Shown: positions 11,112 through 21,233 of the stretch, one piece after another | How the letters are laid out: each line of letters opens with the position of its first letter | Position numbering within the stretch: position 1 is the stretch's first letter | NCBI GenBank assembly: GCA_946965045.2 | Contig: OX337239.1 | Span: forward strand, 1,674,001 to 1,738,000 | Length of the DNA stretch: 64,000 nt | Source: Epithemia pelagica | Taxonomy: Eukaryota > Bacillariophyta > Bacillariophyceae > Surirellales > Surirellaceae | Direction: 5' to 3' | Position numbers and translations under genes: made by a program | The notes under the pieces: model-generated | Database searches by the model: none | The model's input: only the letters and a program-made list of their open reading frames with translations | Told to the model about the DNA's origin: nothing

Positions 11112-12239
11112 TTACAATGACTTCTTCTTTGCACTTTTCAAAAGAACAATGGTTTCATCGTCATTTTCCAGTAAGTTCGGTTCCACGTTCTCTTTCTCGA
11201 AAGACATGCTTCGTCGGACCGGATGTCCCATGGTTTCAGAGAGAGACACCATATCAATGGAACCCCCCAAAACACTGTAGTCCATATTCTTGGGTGTCAA
11301 GGGGCATTCCTTTGCTGTAAGCTCCATAAGCTTTTGACATAAGACACCCATATCCAAGTCATTCGAGGTCTCATCGACCATCAATGGTTCGACCGGACTG
11401 GCAGGATAAATGTTGCTTGCTCTCTGTTTATCTTCTCCTAGTCGCTCAACAGACGTGAGGGGTGAAAACAAAAAGGAACGACTCATTTGTTCGTGAGTGT
11501 GGATGAGAGATTCTTCCATGGCGGCTTGGACTTGGCCTTCGCTCCAACGGCAATGGTCGACCGGACTGGCAGGATAAATGTTGCTTGCTCTCGGTTTATC
11601 TTCTCCTAGTCGCTCAACAGACGTGAGGGGTGAAAACAAAAAGGAACGACTCATTTGTTCGGGAGTGTGGATGAGAGATTCTTCCATGGCGGCTTGGACT
11701 TGGCCTTCGCTCCAACGGCAAGAGGTAGCCGCAGAAAAGGGTGAACAATTTCCTCGAATGTATGGAGGAATGGGCCCAAAGGGCCAAAACTTGTCCGGAG
11801 GTGTGGAAACAATTGAAACGTTTTCCAGCGACATGCAGGATGGTGAAAATACTCCCTCGTATTCCGCTGTGAAGGGAGACAAGAGATCTCTTTCATAAGG
11901 AGGAGGACTCCTCTGTTCTTGGGTGGCATCCAAGAATGGAGCAATATCTTGCGTCCAGTCTGCGGCTTTGTCTGGCTTGTTGGGATTGCCCTTCTTTTCT
12001 GGACTACCATGGAGAAACTTCTGAACCACCAAGCCCATGACAGCCGCGTCCATCTTGGACCCAGTCACTGTAGTGAAAACTGCATCTTTGTTAGTAGTTT
12101 CGTAAATCTTTCCTTTTGAAAGGAGCTTGGGAACAGGCTCAAATATATCCGGACGCGGGCAGTTTTCTGTCGTTTTGGTGTCACTCGTAGGCACAATCCA
12201 TGCCGTAGTCTGTGCCACCCTCCCGTTGTCAAGATTCAT
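11112..12239 (-). CDS. disordered hypothetical protein with tandem 56-residue repeat
   Basis: One frame of 375 aa starts from an ATG. Charged, Ser/Pro-rich text suggests intrinsic disorder, with no membrane segment or signal peptide. Two adjacent 56-residue copies (each starting CRWSEGQVQAAMEESLIHT) differ at only a few positions. The C-terminus has SP/TP sites (CPLTPKNMDY, RRSMSFEKE) and a basic end (KSAKKKSL). These could be kinase sites and a nuclear signal, but that is inference. I recognise no family. An unbroken frame through both repeats argues that it is coding. Confidence 0.62.
   Translation of the reverse strand: MNLDNGRVAQTTAWIVPTSDTKTTENCPRPDIFEPVPKLLSKGKIYETTNKDAVFTTVTGSKMDAAVMGLVVQKFLHGSPEKKGNPNKPDKAADWTQDIAPFLDATQEQRSPPPYERDLLSPFTAEYEGVFSPSCMSLENVSIVSTPPDKFWPFGPIPPYIRGNCSPFSAATSCRWSEGQVQAAMEESLIHTPEQMSRSFLFSPLTSVERLGEDKPRASNIYPASPVDHCRWSEGQVQAAMEESLIHTHEQMSRSFLFSPLTSVERLGEDKQRASNIYPASPVEPLMVDETSNDLDMGVLCQKLMELTAKECPLTPKNMDYSVLGGSIDMVSLSETMGHPVRRSMSFEKENVEPNLLENDDETIVLLKSAKKKSL
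11391..11721. repeat. 168-bp direct tandem duplication inside a coding frame
   Basis: Two adjacent copies start at 11391 and 11559, exactly 168 bp apart. Because 168 is a multiple of three, the reading frame is kept and 56 residues are duplicated. The copies differ by only a few bases, so the event looks recent. Confidence 0.9.
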
Positions 12240-13485
12240 CTCTCTTGTTGTATTTGTTTATTCTCGATAGACGTAGAATGCCTTTATAGGATGCCCCCCT
12301 TATAGGTAGACTGTAACGTGCAGCAACGAGACGAAGGATCCAATCGATGAAGCAAAGAGCACACGAGTTTTGTGTGTGTTGTGGGTGCATGTGGCTGAAG
12401 TTTTTCACCAATTCCTCATACAGGGTGGAGGTGAAACCCACCTCTTCTTCTTTTCATCTCGGAAAGAAAAAAGCCGGTGGATTGTCGTTTCCATTCTCCA
12501 TCGCCAAACATCCTCATCGTCAAGGTGACGAAGCACGACTCACGCTTCTGCACCTCCATTGATCCACACGAATGATCCTGATGGATTCCTTCCACCCCAG
12601 TCCTCTCCTTCCTGCTTCCTGCTACCACTCGGGGAACTGCGTCCAACACCATGGACAGGCCACCAATCATACTGCATGTATTTGTAGTTGGGTTCAATCA
12701 CCCCAAAACTCTTGTGTCCATATTCCATATTTGTGTAGATGTATGGAATGACTAGTGTCTCTTGACTCCATCGGTAGAGAGTCTCTTTTGTTTTTCATTC
12801 ACATTGTCGTTGTCTCTTCTCCTGTACTTCCCCTTGAGGGTAGACACACCGTTGGATTCGTCTTTGTTGATCCCCTCTGCATAAGGTTATCATGTTGCCG
12901 TCGATACCTATCGATTCGATCGGGTCTAGAGATGTTGGGCTTTTGCTTTGTTCTGTGGTCTGTGGAGAAAATGGTGGGAGAAATGGGTTCGGCGTGACAA
13001 GTAGGTGCCGGCTCGATAGAGGGCTCGGCATCCTCGAGTGCGCCATGGCAAGGCGACGAACGAGGGACACGTACACTGTACAGACACGTCATGCAAGAAA
13101 ACAGATTGAAGATATGCTGATGTCATCAAGAGAACAGACAGTGGCAGCCGAACACATCTTTTCCATTTTTCTCATTCATCTCTTTCCCTTTCCTCAACAA
13201 CTGAGTGGATCACACAAGACAACGTGCTCCTTGTTGTTGATCCACCCTCTTTTCCATTAAAGGTCTTTCCCCTTGCTGCTGACTTTCCAAAATCAAGGCA
13301 GGTTTGATCATACAGCACAGCGAGAAAAGCTCAGCTAGACAGCACAGGTGTTGGTTCGGATTGAGTGACCCGTTCCCACGGATACTCAAACGTGAGAGGA
13401 GCAAGATTGTGGTGAATCCATAAAATTCAGTGTTCCATCCTTCTTCGCATATTTTAGTACGAACTCATACTGCAACAGGACGACA
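12240..13485. other. 1.2-kb intergenic region between divergent genes
   Basis: This lies between a minus-strand gene (start 12239) and a plus-strand gene (start 13486), so it should hold two promoters. Short overlapping frames are present on both strands, but none has a convincing start, domain or membrane segment. No RNA gene is recognised. Confidence 0.45.
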
Positions 13486-15231
13486 ATGCAAGCGAAATCT
13501 CAGCCAAGCCGATTCCGCGTGGCGGCAGTCGTCGGTGGCGTTACGCTGTTTCTTTACACGGTCGTTCTCGATCGACCTGTCGAGGCCTTTTCGACATCTT
13601 TCCAAACAAGCAGCTGGCCGAATACTCGTCACTCCTCGTATCGAGCAACAATAACAACAAGACCACAAAGAACCATTTCACAACCAACTGGGAACGAGGA
13701 TCGAAACAGGATGCGTCTCCAATCCATGACAACTCCCGAAGTGGACGAAGCAGACACTGCGTCTTTGGCAACCAACCCAGCATTGGATCAAGCCTTGGAG
13801 CAGGGCAATTTAAGACAAGCTGTGACGGCCTTGAAACAGCAGCCAAACGACCAGCAAGAATTGTCACGAACGCAGTTTGGTCAAATTTTTGGCTTGATTG
13901 AAGAACGGACGGCCGCAGCGCAAGAAAACGATACCGAGAATTTGCGTGCCTTGGCCGAATTTCCCTTGACCAGCACGGCACGTGATGAAATGACCGACAT
14001 GTACCAGACACTCCGTGAACAGGGACACTTGTCCTTGTTTGGTGCCATGCAAGCACAAGAACCCTTGGCAGCGACGGCCAGCCAGAATGGACAAGTGACA
14101 TCTCACACATCTCGCACTCTGATTCCACCCACATTGTTGGAAGGTATTTTGGATTTGCCCATGAAAGCTCTGACACCACAACCGACCAATTCTCTCTTGC
14201 TTGCCGGTACAGTCGTGGCTCTTTTGGAGGGGGTCGTGAGTGCCGCGTTTGGGATTCCCATGTCGGCCTTGTTCTTGGCCAGTTTGTTTGTTGTCTCCGT
14301 GGATCGTCTCTTTCTGAATGGCGCTGCCTTTGAAAGCTTTCTCAAAATTTTCTCCCCCGGCGTTCAAGACAAGATTCTAAGGCACGAAGCGGGTCATTTT
14401 TTGGCGGCCTACCTGTTGGGATGTCCAGTCGAGGGCATTGTCCTGAGTGCATGGGCGGCCTTGCAAGATCAACGCTTTGGTGGTAGTTTGGGCCGACGGG
14501 GTGGCCCCGTGAGTGCCGGCACCTCCTTTTTTGATCCGCAATTGTCCCAACAAATCAATCAACGACAGCAAGTCACACAATCCGCTGTGGACCGGTATTC
14601 CATTATTGTCATGGCCGGCATTGCCGCGGAAGCCGATGGATATGGTCGTGCCGACGGCGGAGCCGGCGATGAAATGTCCTTGATTGCCTTTTTGTCGCAA
14701 CTCAATTTGAATCGGGGCAATCCGCAACAACAACAATGGAACTACGACTCGATTCGCAATCAAGCTCGATGGGGTGCCTTGCAAGCGGTCTTGCTATTGC
14801 GGGAATACCAACCAGCCTATGCCGCTCTGGTCGACGCCTTGGAACGGGGTGGCACCTTGGGCGATTGCATTTATGCCATTGAATCGGCCGCGCGCAAGCA
14901 CAATCTCACACCTGTTCAACATCCCTTGGGATATATCGTCGCCGAAACGAATAATCAACCAACGGAATTGTTGTCCGCCGTGGTAGAAGACCCAACCATG
15001 ACAACGACGACAACGACACGAGTGGTGTGGAAGCCCTACCAACCCAACAACGACACGAACCACCAGAATGACACAGAGGTGACAGGAGAACCTACCGAAT
15101 CCACGACAACCAAGGCGGAACCAATGGATCAGGAAACCATGGCTACGACGTTGCAAGAATATCGGGCTCAAGTAGAAGCCAAACTTAAAACGGTCCAACA
15201 ACAACTGGACGAGTTGGAACAACAACAATAG
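13486..15231 (+). CDS. plastid-targeted M41 (FtsH-type) protease-like protein lacking the AAA domain
   Basis: 581 aa in one exon. The N-terminus is a diatom bipartite plastid presequence: a signal-peptide core (VAAVVGGVTLFLYTVVL), then VEAF|STSF, which fits the F-containing cleavage motif, then a Ser/Thr/Arg-rich transit part. Two hydrophobic segments near residues 240-275 should anchor it in a plastid membrane. The zinc motif HEAGHFLAAYLLG (H300 E301 H304) matches the M41 peptidase of FtsH. A later segment has MAGIAAEADGYGRADGGAGDEMS, which resembles the region after the zinc site in M41 (stretch 18 residues and up; see about residues 379-401). No Walker A/B ATPase is present, so it resembles plant FtsH-like, ATPase-free M41 proteins such as VIR3. 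It ends in a Gln-rich coiled coil. Activity is likely but unproven. Confidence 0.75.
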   Translation: MQAKSQPSRFRVAAVVGGVTLFLYTVVLDRPVEAFSTSFQTSSWPNTRHSSYRATITTRPQRTISQPTGNEDRNRMRLQSMTTPEVDEADTASLATNPALDQALEQGNLRQAVTALKQQPNDQQELSRTQFGQIFGLIEERTAAAQENDTENLRALAEFPLTSTARDEMTDMYQTLREQGHLSLFGAMQAQEPLAATASQNGQVTSHTSRTLIPPTLLEGILDLPMKALTPQPTNSLLLAGTVVALLEGVVSAAFGIPMSALFLASLFVVSVDRLFLNGAAFESFLKIFSPGVQDKILRHEAGHFLAAYLLGCPVEGIVLSAWAALQDQRFGGSLGRRGGPVSAGTSFFDPQLSQQINQRQQVTQSAVDRYSIIVMAGIAAEADGYGRADGGAGDEMSLIAFLSQLNLNRGNPQQQQWNYDSIRNQARWGALQAVLLLREYQPAYAALVDALERGGTLGDCIYAIESAARKHNLTPVQHPLGYIVAETNNQPTELLSAVVEDPTMTTTTTTRVVWKPYQPNNDTNHQNDTEVTGEPTESTTTKAEPMDQETMATTLQEYRAQVEAKLKTVQQQLDELEQQQ

Positions 15232-15617
15232 TAATAATAAAGATAATCGTCATGACTCAAATCGCTAGCAACAATCACTGTAGTAAACCAATAACTTCAC
15301 GTAGAAGTGATGTGTGCTTGTGTCTGTTTCAGAGCAAACGTTCTAGCTCGCCTCTCTTTGGACAAGAGGACAGCCTTGAAATCGTATCGTTGTTCCCTTG
15401 CTGTGGAGGACTTTGGTGTACCACAAATCTCACGTGTCGTTTAATGTACGCGAGACATTCCAAGGATCTGTGCGCAAATGCATGATCACGTTCGGTTCCA
15501 TATGAAACAAAAAGGCGGCGGTCCGAGTCGAACAGGCCGTGCCATGAACAGACCATGCCGGTATGGCTTCCCACTGTGGAACAACCACACACAAACACAT
15601 ACATCAACCAAACGACT
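15232..15617. other. intergenic between convergent genes
   Basis: 3' flank of the M41-like gene and of the deaminase gene. No gene is seen. Short frames here are without family resemblance. Confidence 0.4.
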
Positions 15618-17003
15618 TTATGGTTTCGTACTACTGGAATCCGTTGTGTCGGTGTCCAAAAGCCATTGGGGAGATGGTTGCGGAGTTTGACATATCAGTT
15701 TGCCCTTGGCAATAACGTACAACACGGTTGCCTGTTTTCGAAGAACGTCGTAACGACTCATGCCATTCAATACAATGAGATTGGCCGTCTTGCCCACGGC
15801 AATGCCATAGTCTGAAATACCAAGTGTTTTGGCACCATTCCATGTGATCATATCATAACAGGCATTGATTTCCTCCCCCACGCCCGTCATTTGACCGACA
15901 TGAAGTGCCATGTGCGCCACGGTCAAGAGATTGCCACACCCCAAAGAATACCATGGATCTTGAATACAATCGTGCCCCAGACTCACATTCAATCCTTGTT
16001 TCCACAATTCCTTGACCCGTGTCAAGCCTCGTCGTTTCGGATAGGTGTCGGTCCGACCTTGTAGGGTAATATTTATGAGTGGATTGGCCACAAAATTGAT
16101 TTGGGCACGGCCCAAGACACCCATGAGTTTGCTGGCATAGGCATTGTTGTACGAACCCATGGCGGTCGTATGACTGGCCGTCACTCGAGGGCCGTTGCCA
16201 TGTCGAATGGCACAGGCGGCGACGACTTCGACAAAGCGTGAGTGATCGTCATCAATTTCATCGCAATGAATGTCAATCATGCAATTCTTGTACTTTTGGG
16301 CCAATTCAAAAATGCAATGGACCGAACGAACTCCATCTTCTCGGGTCAGTTCATAATGCGGAATGCCACCGATGACATCGGCACCCAGTTGCATGGCTCG
16401 TTCCAGTAAAGCTTCATTTTCCGGTTGTCCATAAATACCATCTTGCGGAAACGCCACAACTTGTACAGTCGTCCAATCCTGGACCAGTTCTCGTACCTTT
16501 AGCAATCCTTGCAAGGCAATGAGCTTGGGTTCACTGACATCGGCATGAGTCCGCACAAAGAGAACGCCTTGCATCGCTTGTTGCTGCAAGGCCGTGAGGG
16601 CCCGTTCCACGACATTTTCAATCGTCAAGGTTTGTTTCCGTTCTCGCCAAATGTCAATCCCTTCAAACAATGTCCCACTTTGGTTCCATCGAGGTTCACC
16701 AGCCGTCAAGACGGAATCGAGATGAATATGAGATTCGACAAAGGGTGGACTTACTAACTGGTGCTTCACATCAATCTCTTGAAGAACATTGGTGTACGTT
16801 GAGGAAAGGTTGGGACCAATGGCCTGAATGATTCCATGTTGAATCGCAATGTCCGCAAGGATTGTCTCGGTGCTTGTTGCAGTCGCATGTTGTTGGGCGG
16901 AATACCCACTGCTGGCGCCATTTCGACTTGTGGTTGGGGAAGCAGGATGCTGAAGGATTCTACAGTTTTTCAAAAGCAAGTCGCAGCTAGACGCACCAGA
17001 CAT
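15618..17003 (-). CDS. codA: cytosine deaminase, bacterial CodA type
   Basis: 461 aa from the ATG at 17003 (MSGASSCDLLLKNCRIL). An in-frame ATG at 17186 would add 61 residues. I prefer the shorter start because the similarity begins just after it. All CodA metal and catalytic motifs are visible: HIHLD (two metal His), HYELTREDGV, DIHCDEIDD (His and Glu), TASHTTAMGSY (His), and GHDCIQDPWYSLG (Asp). NFVANPLINITLQGR and DTYPKRRG are also near-identical to the bacterial pattern. The reaction is cytosine + water to uracil + ammonia in pyrimidine salvage. This amidohydrolase type is unrelated to the yeast FCY1 enzyme, so acquisition from bacteria is plausible, but phylogeny is needed. No targeting peptide is evident on the short form. 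Confidence 0.88.
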   Translation of the reverse strand: MSGASSCDLLLKNCRILQHPASPTTSRNGASSGYSAQQHATATSTETILADIAIQHGIIQAIGPNLSSTYTNVLQEIDVKHQLVSPPFVESHIHLDSVLTAGEPRWNQSGTLFEGIDIWRERKQTLTIENVVERALTALQQQAMQGVLFVRTHADVSEPKLIALQGLLKVRELVQDWTTVQVVAFPQDGIYGQPENEALLERAMQLGADVIGGIPHYELTREDGVRSVHCIFELAQKYKNCMIDIHCDEIDDDHSRFVEVVAACAIRHGNGPRVTASHTTAMGSYNNAYASKLMGVLGRAQINFVANPLINITLQGRTDTYPKRRGLTRVKELWKQGLNVSLGHDCIQDPWYSLGCGNLLTVAHMALHVGQMTGVGEEINACYDMITWNGAKTLGISDYGIAVGKTANLIVLNGMSRYDVLRKQATVLYVIAKGKLICQTPQPSPQWLLDTDTTDSSSTKP

Positions 17004-17186
17004 GTTGTTGGAGGAGTACTCAAGGAAATGGAGATGGTAAAAGATTCTTCTGCATGTGTTGTGTCTTTGGATTTTGGATACTTCGTGACTTTTCCAGCGA
17101 ACAGCATAACAACTTTTGATCTTTGAGTCACACTGTGACATCCCCAAATTCCCCCATTCCGGTCGCTCTTCGTCAAACATCACCAT

Positions 17187-17742
17187 TTTCTACGTAGACT
17201 ACCTAAGTACATACTCTTGGTATGGACTTATGAACAAATGATAGTACTCCAGGAAGACGACAATAGCATGTAAACAGCATCATTAGTATGCCGTCCTTTT
17301 CTTGTTTGTTCGTCATGAATGACAGCTGGGCTCCATGATTACAGTCTGGCTCAAGCAACAGGAAATACGATTGATATCACCTTTTGTGGAACAAGAAAAG
17401 TCGTATCGAAGGCATCGTGCTTTTCCTTCGACGAGAACGCTTTCTCGATCCCTCTGAATTATTGCCTTGCATTCGAATGGTAGTTCTAGAAGCACATTTG
17501 ATAACGCAGTTTGGTCGAAATCAAATCAAACTATGTCAACGATTTTCGCAATGTTCCACTCGCACTGTTCCATCTGAATTACCGCCTTGTATTGGAGTGG
17601 TGCTTTCCTTGGCAGCAGCATAAGATATCTTCCTTGTAACCACGTTGCAGACTAACGAAAAGATGATCTGTTTCGATAGAGATCACGACAAGGATGAATC
17701 CAGGACTGGTATTGCTTTGTCATATGAGCCAAACTGTGAATC
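17187..17742. other. intergenic with a degenerate 120-bp-spaced repeat
   Basis: This lies between two minus-strand genes. Two imperfect copies of a roughly 37-bp segment (CTGAATTA..GCCTTG.ATT) begin at about 17451 and 17571, exactly 120 bp apart. No gene is supported. Confidence 0.4.
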
Positions 17743-19182
17743 TTATTCTTCATGGACTTTGGGGCGTTTTGAAACTCCAGTGTCCACCAAGTCCTCTTGG
17801 TTTGGATCACCACAAGCATGGTCCACTTTACTCTTGATCGCCAAGAGTGGATCGAGTGCCACGGTACCGGTGGCCAAAAAGTCGGCATTCCAGGTACAAT
17901 GTGGCAAATAATAGACGTTGCGTCCAAACCAATACGGACGTCGAATGCCTTCCCATTCCGTGTCTTTCTCATTGTCGGGCCCCTGAAATTCACAGGGATA
18001 AAATTCGGCATTCAATCCAATCTGTGACAATTGAAGTTTGACACATTGACAAGCGACGCCATGAAAAAACAGATTGTCCGGCGCTAGTCCATTGAAAAAG
18101 GAATAAATACCATGTGGTTTCTTCAAGGCCCTTGTCACGATATCTGTGTGGAAATCTTGCAAATCCATAAAATGTTCTCCATAGGTATCAAAGAAAATGG
18201 CATCCACTTGCAATGGGTCGGCAGCTGACAAGAGGGGAGGCAAAACATCTTGCCAGCGACCAAACAAAATGACAACATTGGGTTTTTCATCCCAATTGTC
18301 GTCCTTCATCCGATGATAGACATCGGGATGAGCTTCGACAATGTAGTGCTTACTGGGTTGATAATACTCTTGCAAAATTGAATCAATGATTCCCATTCCA
18401 AAGCCAATGTTCATGACAGTTTTCCCCACTGGACTGGCGGAGGTCACTGTTTCCGAATTAGTCATCGCGTTGTCGGTCGTCATGGTGGTACTGTCATTTT
18501 GCATCAGAATTTGGGCATGCGCTTTCATGAGAGGACGTTCCCATTCCATCATGACCGCATCGCGATCACTATCGATCAGCGCTCGGCCATTGTCTGTGTA
18601 AGACAAACGCTGCTGCAAATAATTTGGTTTGGTGCTTGGTTCTTGCTCCACAGGGCATTGTCCTCTCTTGCTAGTATTATGGTCGAGCACGATTTGGCCG
18701 TCGTTGGGTTCCGATACTGTGTTGGTAGCTTGTCCTGGTTCGTCTTGATAGGTTTGTTCTCGATTCTCATTGTTTCGTCCATGTAGATTCCGTTCCAAGG
18801 TTCCCAATATTAGTTCGGCTCGGACGCCCCAATCCACCAACAGGTTGACGACACCCCAGTGTTCTTGGTCCGTCGCATAATTCCCCGCACAATAACCACG
18901 ACGGTCCACGGCATTCCATGGTGCACCCGCATCCAACAAGTATTGACAAAGAGCTCCATTCCCCACCTGGGCGGCCGCCATGAGTGGTGACCGTCCTGTT
19001 GTTTCCTCTTGTTGACGAGCATAAAAGACATTTTCCTCCATCAAGGCATGAACCACGTGCATTTGACCCTGTTCACAAGCCGTAATCATGTCCTTGACCT
19101 TGACTGGATCTAAAGAGGATGAATTATCGTCATCATGGTCGTCCTTGGAGCCTGCGGCAGTGGCTGCTACTTTAGCATCCAT
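17743..19182 (-). CDS. RMT2-like protein arginine N-methyltransferase with ankyrin repeats
   Basis: 479 aa, one exon, ATG start. The first half contains ankyrin-like repeats (GRSPLMAAAQVGNGALCQYL, NYATDQEHWGVVNLLVDWG). The second half is a class I SAM-dependent methyltransferase: GFGMGIIDS for motif I, IVEAHPDVYHRM ending in the ribose-binding acidic strand, IFFDTYGEHF for the motif II/III region, then SFFNGLAPDNLFFH. This order, and the HPDV and DTYGE signatures, match fungal Rmt2, which methylates the delta nitrogen of arginine in ribosomal protein L12, and the related GAMT-like fold. It probably acts in cytosol or nucleus, since no targeting peptide is seen. The extended acidic N-terminus makes it a little longer than the roughly 410-residue yeast enzyme. 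Confidence 0.82.
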   Translation of the reverse strand: MDAKVAATAAGSKDDHDDDNSSSLDPVKVKDMITACEQGQMHVVHALMEENVFYARQQEETTGRSPLMAAAQVGNGALCQYLLDAGAPWNAVDRRGYCAGNYATDQEHWGVVNLLVDWGVRAELILGTLERNLHGRNNENREQTYQDEPGQATNTVSEPNDGQIVLDHNTSKRGQCPVEQEPSTKPNYLQQRLSYTDNGRALIDSDRDAVMMEWERPLMKAHAQILMQNDSTTMTTDNAMTNSETVTSASPVGKTVMNIGFGMGIIDSILQEYYQPSKHYIVEAHPDVYHRMKDDNWDEKPNVVILFGRWQDVLPPLLSAADPLQVDAIFFDTYGEHFMDLQDFHTDIVTRALKKPHGIYSFFNGLAPDNLFFHGVACQCVKLQLSQIGLNAEFYPCEFQGPDNEKDTEWEGIRRPYWFGRNVYYLPHCTWNADFLATGTVALDPLLAIKSKVDHACGDPNQEDLVDTGVSKRPKVHEE

Positions 19183-19482
19183 TGCTGAGATGCTTCTGCC
19201 GCTCGAAAGAAAAATGTGGTGGAGAAAAGTTCACTCCAACGATTCCCCGTCTGGCTGTCGTCCGAATGGCATGGGCGCTAGCGAGACTATGACGACCATA
19301 TACTAAACGACAAACCACAAGTTTCCTCCTCCTCCATGCAACCAAAAGCCCAATGGCTTGCCATCATTGTTGTGCATTATTGGCAATGAGAATACAGCTG
19401 GATGCATAGGCTACGTTTATTCGCGTGTATGTGTTGTACCATAGTGTAGCAACTACTCACTAGATTGTTGCAATACGCAATT

Positions 19483-20271
19483 CTATCGCATCGGGCCTTT
19501 GGCAATCGACTTTGTCCGACAAGGTCCAGCTTGGGTCATAAAGACATGGCCGTTCCAGGCTGCCAAGCAATCGTCCGTCGTTTGCATCCCGGATGAAGCT
19601 GCCTGCCATAATTTTTTCTTTTCCACTTGTGCCGCAGTGCACGGTTGAGGTGCTGGCAATCCTTCAAATGTGACGATTTCACCAATCGCTGCTCCTTCCG
19701 GTGGTTCGACGAATTCCACACGCTCTTCTTGCCCTTCCGTCTGTGCAGCAGCACACAAGACCATCCCATGCGATTTGAAGCCCACCAAGTTCTTGGCCTT
19801 CAAGTTACTCACCACCAACAATCGTTGCCCCAGCATTTGTTCTTCTGTAAAGTGAGGCCGCAATCCTGAAGCAATTCGACGCGGAGAGTCTTCGCCAACG
19901 TCAATTTCTTCGCAATACAACTTGGTCGCATCGGGATGGACCCATACCTTGACGATTTGGCCCACTTTAAACTCCAATTTACAAATATCTGGTTGATCTT
20001 CCGGTGCAGCTGCAGGTGATGCACCGCCTTTCTTTTTCGAGGCACCACCGTCCTTCTTCTTTTTGGCTTCTTTGTTGGCATTGCCACCCTTTTTTGCGTT
20101 AGGCTTGTCATCGGATGCTTTTGAAGCATCACCGGACGTTGTGGTTGCCTTTGTGTTGGCAGTAGCGCGGATTGGTCCACCAAAGTCTTCGCCTGGTTTC
20201 AAATTCAATTTGGCTTCCAGATCCGCAATGGCATCATCCAACACCTTGAGGGCAGCAGTCGGCGCAACCAT
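19483..20271 (-). CDS. EMAPII/Arc1-type tRNA-binding protein
   Basis: 262 aa from the ATG at 20271 (MVAPTAALKVLDDAI). An earlier in-frame ATG at 20322 would add 17 residues with no clear signal. A short helical N-terminus is followed by a Lys/Ala/Gly-rich linker (residues 40-85), then an OB-fold tRNA-binding domain: LEFKVGQIVKVWVHPDATKLYCEEID, EEQMLGQRLLVVSNLKAKNLVGFKSHGMVLCA (given here only as segment labels at about residues 98-125 and 143-175). The C-terminal extension (CTAAQVEKKKLWQ) matches the EMAPII-like half of human AIMP1 and yeast Arc1p. These proteins deliver tRNA to aminoacyl-tRNA synthetases. Which synthetase it pairs with here cannot be told. Confidence 0.85.
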   Translation of the reverse strand: MVAPTAALKVLDDAIADLEAKLNLKPGEDFGGPIRATANTKATTTSGDASKASDDKPNAKKGGNANKEAKKKKDGGASKKKGGASPAAAPEDQPDICKLEFKVGQIVKVWVHPDATKLYCEEIDVGEDSPRRIASGLRPHFTEEQMLGQRLLVVSNLKAKNLVGFKSHGMVLCAAAQTEGQEERVEFVEPPEGAAIGEIVTFEGLPAPQPCTAAQVEKKKLWQAASSGMQTTDDCLAAWNGHVFMTQAGPCRTKSIAKGPMR

Positions 20272-20548
20272 GGTCAACAAGATCTCTCCCGGATTCTGAT
20301 GAGTCCAAGTCCAACAGGACAAAGGCGGTTCACCCGTACGTCACACAGACGCTTTACGTCTGTTAGTCGCTCTTAGATCCCTTTCATTCTCTTCCCGACC
20401 ACGGGCGATCTCTGTTCGTGACTTATTTCGGCGCCAGGTTGTCACGGATGGATGGTGCGGCTGGCGCGCGACCGTCTCATGGAATGCACCACACTCTCAC
20501 ATGAATTCGGCGGAATGGACTTCGCAGTAGTGTGTTCTTCATGTGATC

Positions 20549-20854
20549 ATGACGACGATGAACGATACCAAGGAAACGGAAAAGACGGCCGTCGCTGAGG
20601 CCAAGATCGAGGATCGACGAACCTACATGGTCACGTTCAAATCGGAACCATCCTTTGCCACGGAGATTTCCGACTCGTGGCACACGTATGAGGAGGTCCA
20701 TCCGGAACAAGATCCACAATATCAAGCTCTGTACAAGCCGGAACCGGAAGAACGATACCTTATATACTCGGCCTATTTGTGGTTTTTGTTTTGCTGCTGG
20801 CTGGGGGTGGTTGATGAAGCCGATGAAGATAATGAGGAACAACCAGAACGGTAG
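20549..20854 (+). CDS. small hypothetical protein with one hydrophobic segment
   Basis: 101 aa from the first ATG (MTTMNDTKETEK). The N-terminus is acidic and soluble. The middle has a VTFKSEPSFATEISDSW block, then a hydrophobic stretch near the C-terminus (YLIYSAYLWFLFCCWLGVV) and an acidic tail. It could be a tail-anchored membrane protein. It is divergent from the tRNA-binding gene, with only about 280 bp between starts. No family is recognised. The regular composition makes it more likely coding than chance. Confidence 0.4.
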   Translation: MTTMNDTKETEKTAVAEAKIEDRRTYMVTFKSEPSFATEISDSWHTYEEVHPEQDPQYQALYKPEPEERYLIYSAYLWFLFCCWLGVVDEADEDNEEQPER

Positions 20855-21233
20855 CAGAGCTTGGACTTGATGTGCACCATCTTGGTGTCATCTTATTCAC
20901 AGTGCCTATGCTTCCACAGTTGCCGACAACCGGTGGAATTTTCCCTGGCGAATGAGCTTTATGTGCCTTTCTAGGCCCATCTATGAAAACTTTAATAACT
21001 CAAGTCGCGTGTTTGTTTACGTAGTTACTGATTGGTTCGTTCTTCATGGACTGTTTGGTTAATCGCTATCACATAAATACATGAATGAATATCAGATCGT
21101 TACATGCAAAAGGAATGATTTTACAGCATATCCTAGTGGCATCGTTGCTCCCTAGAGTGTTATTTTTGAACGCTGCCCCGTCCCAAGATGACAGTTTCCA
21201 CACCTCTCAGTACCTCATCGAGAGGCAGATAAC
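20855..21233. other. intergenic, no gene seen
   Basis: Between convergent genes. AT-rich in its second half. Nothing recognised. Confidence 0.4.

Noticed and set aside
12755-13260. Overlapping short frames on both strands in the 12.2-13.5 kb gap
   Set aside because: No consistent start, domain or splice pattern. They resemble chance frames in GC-balanced DNA.
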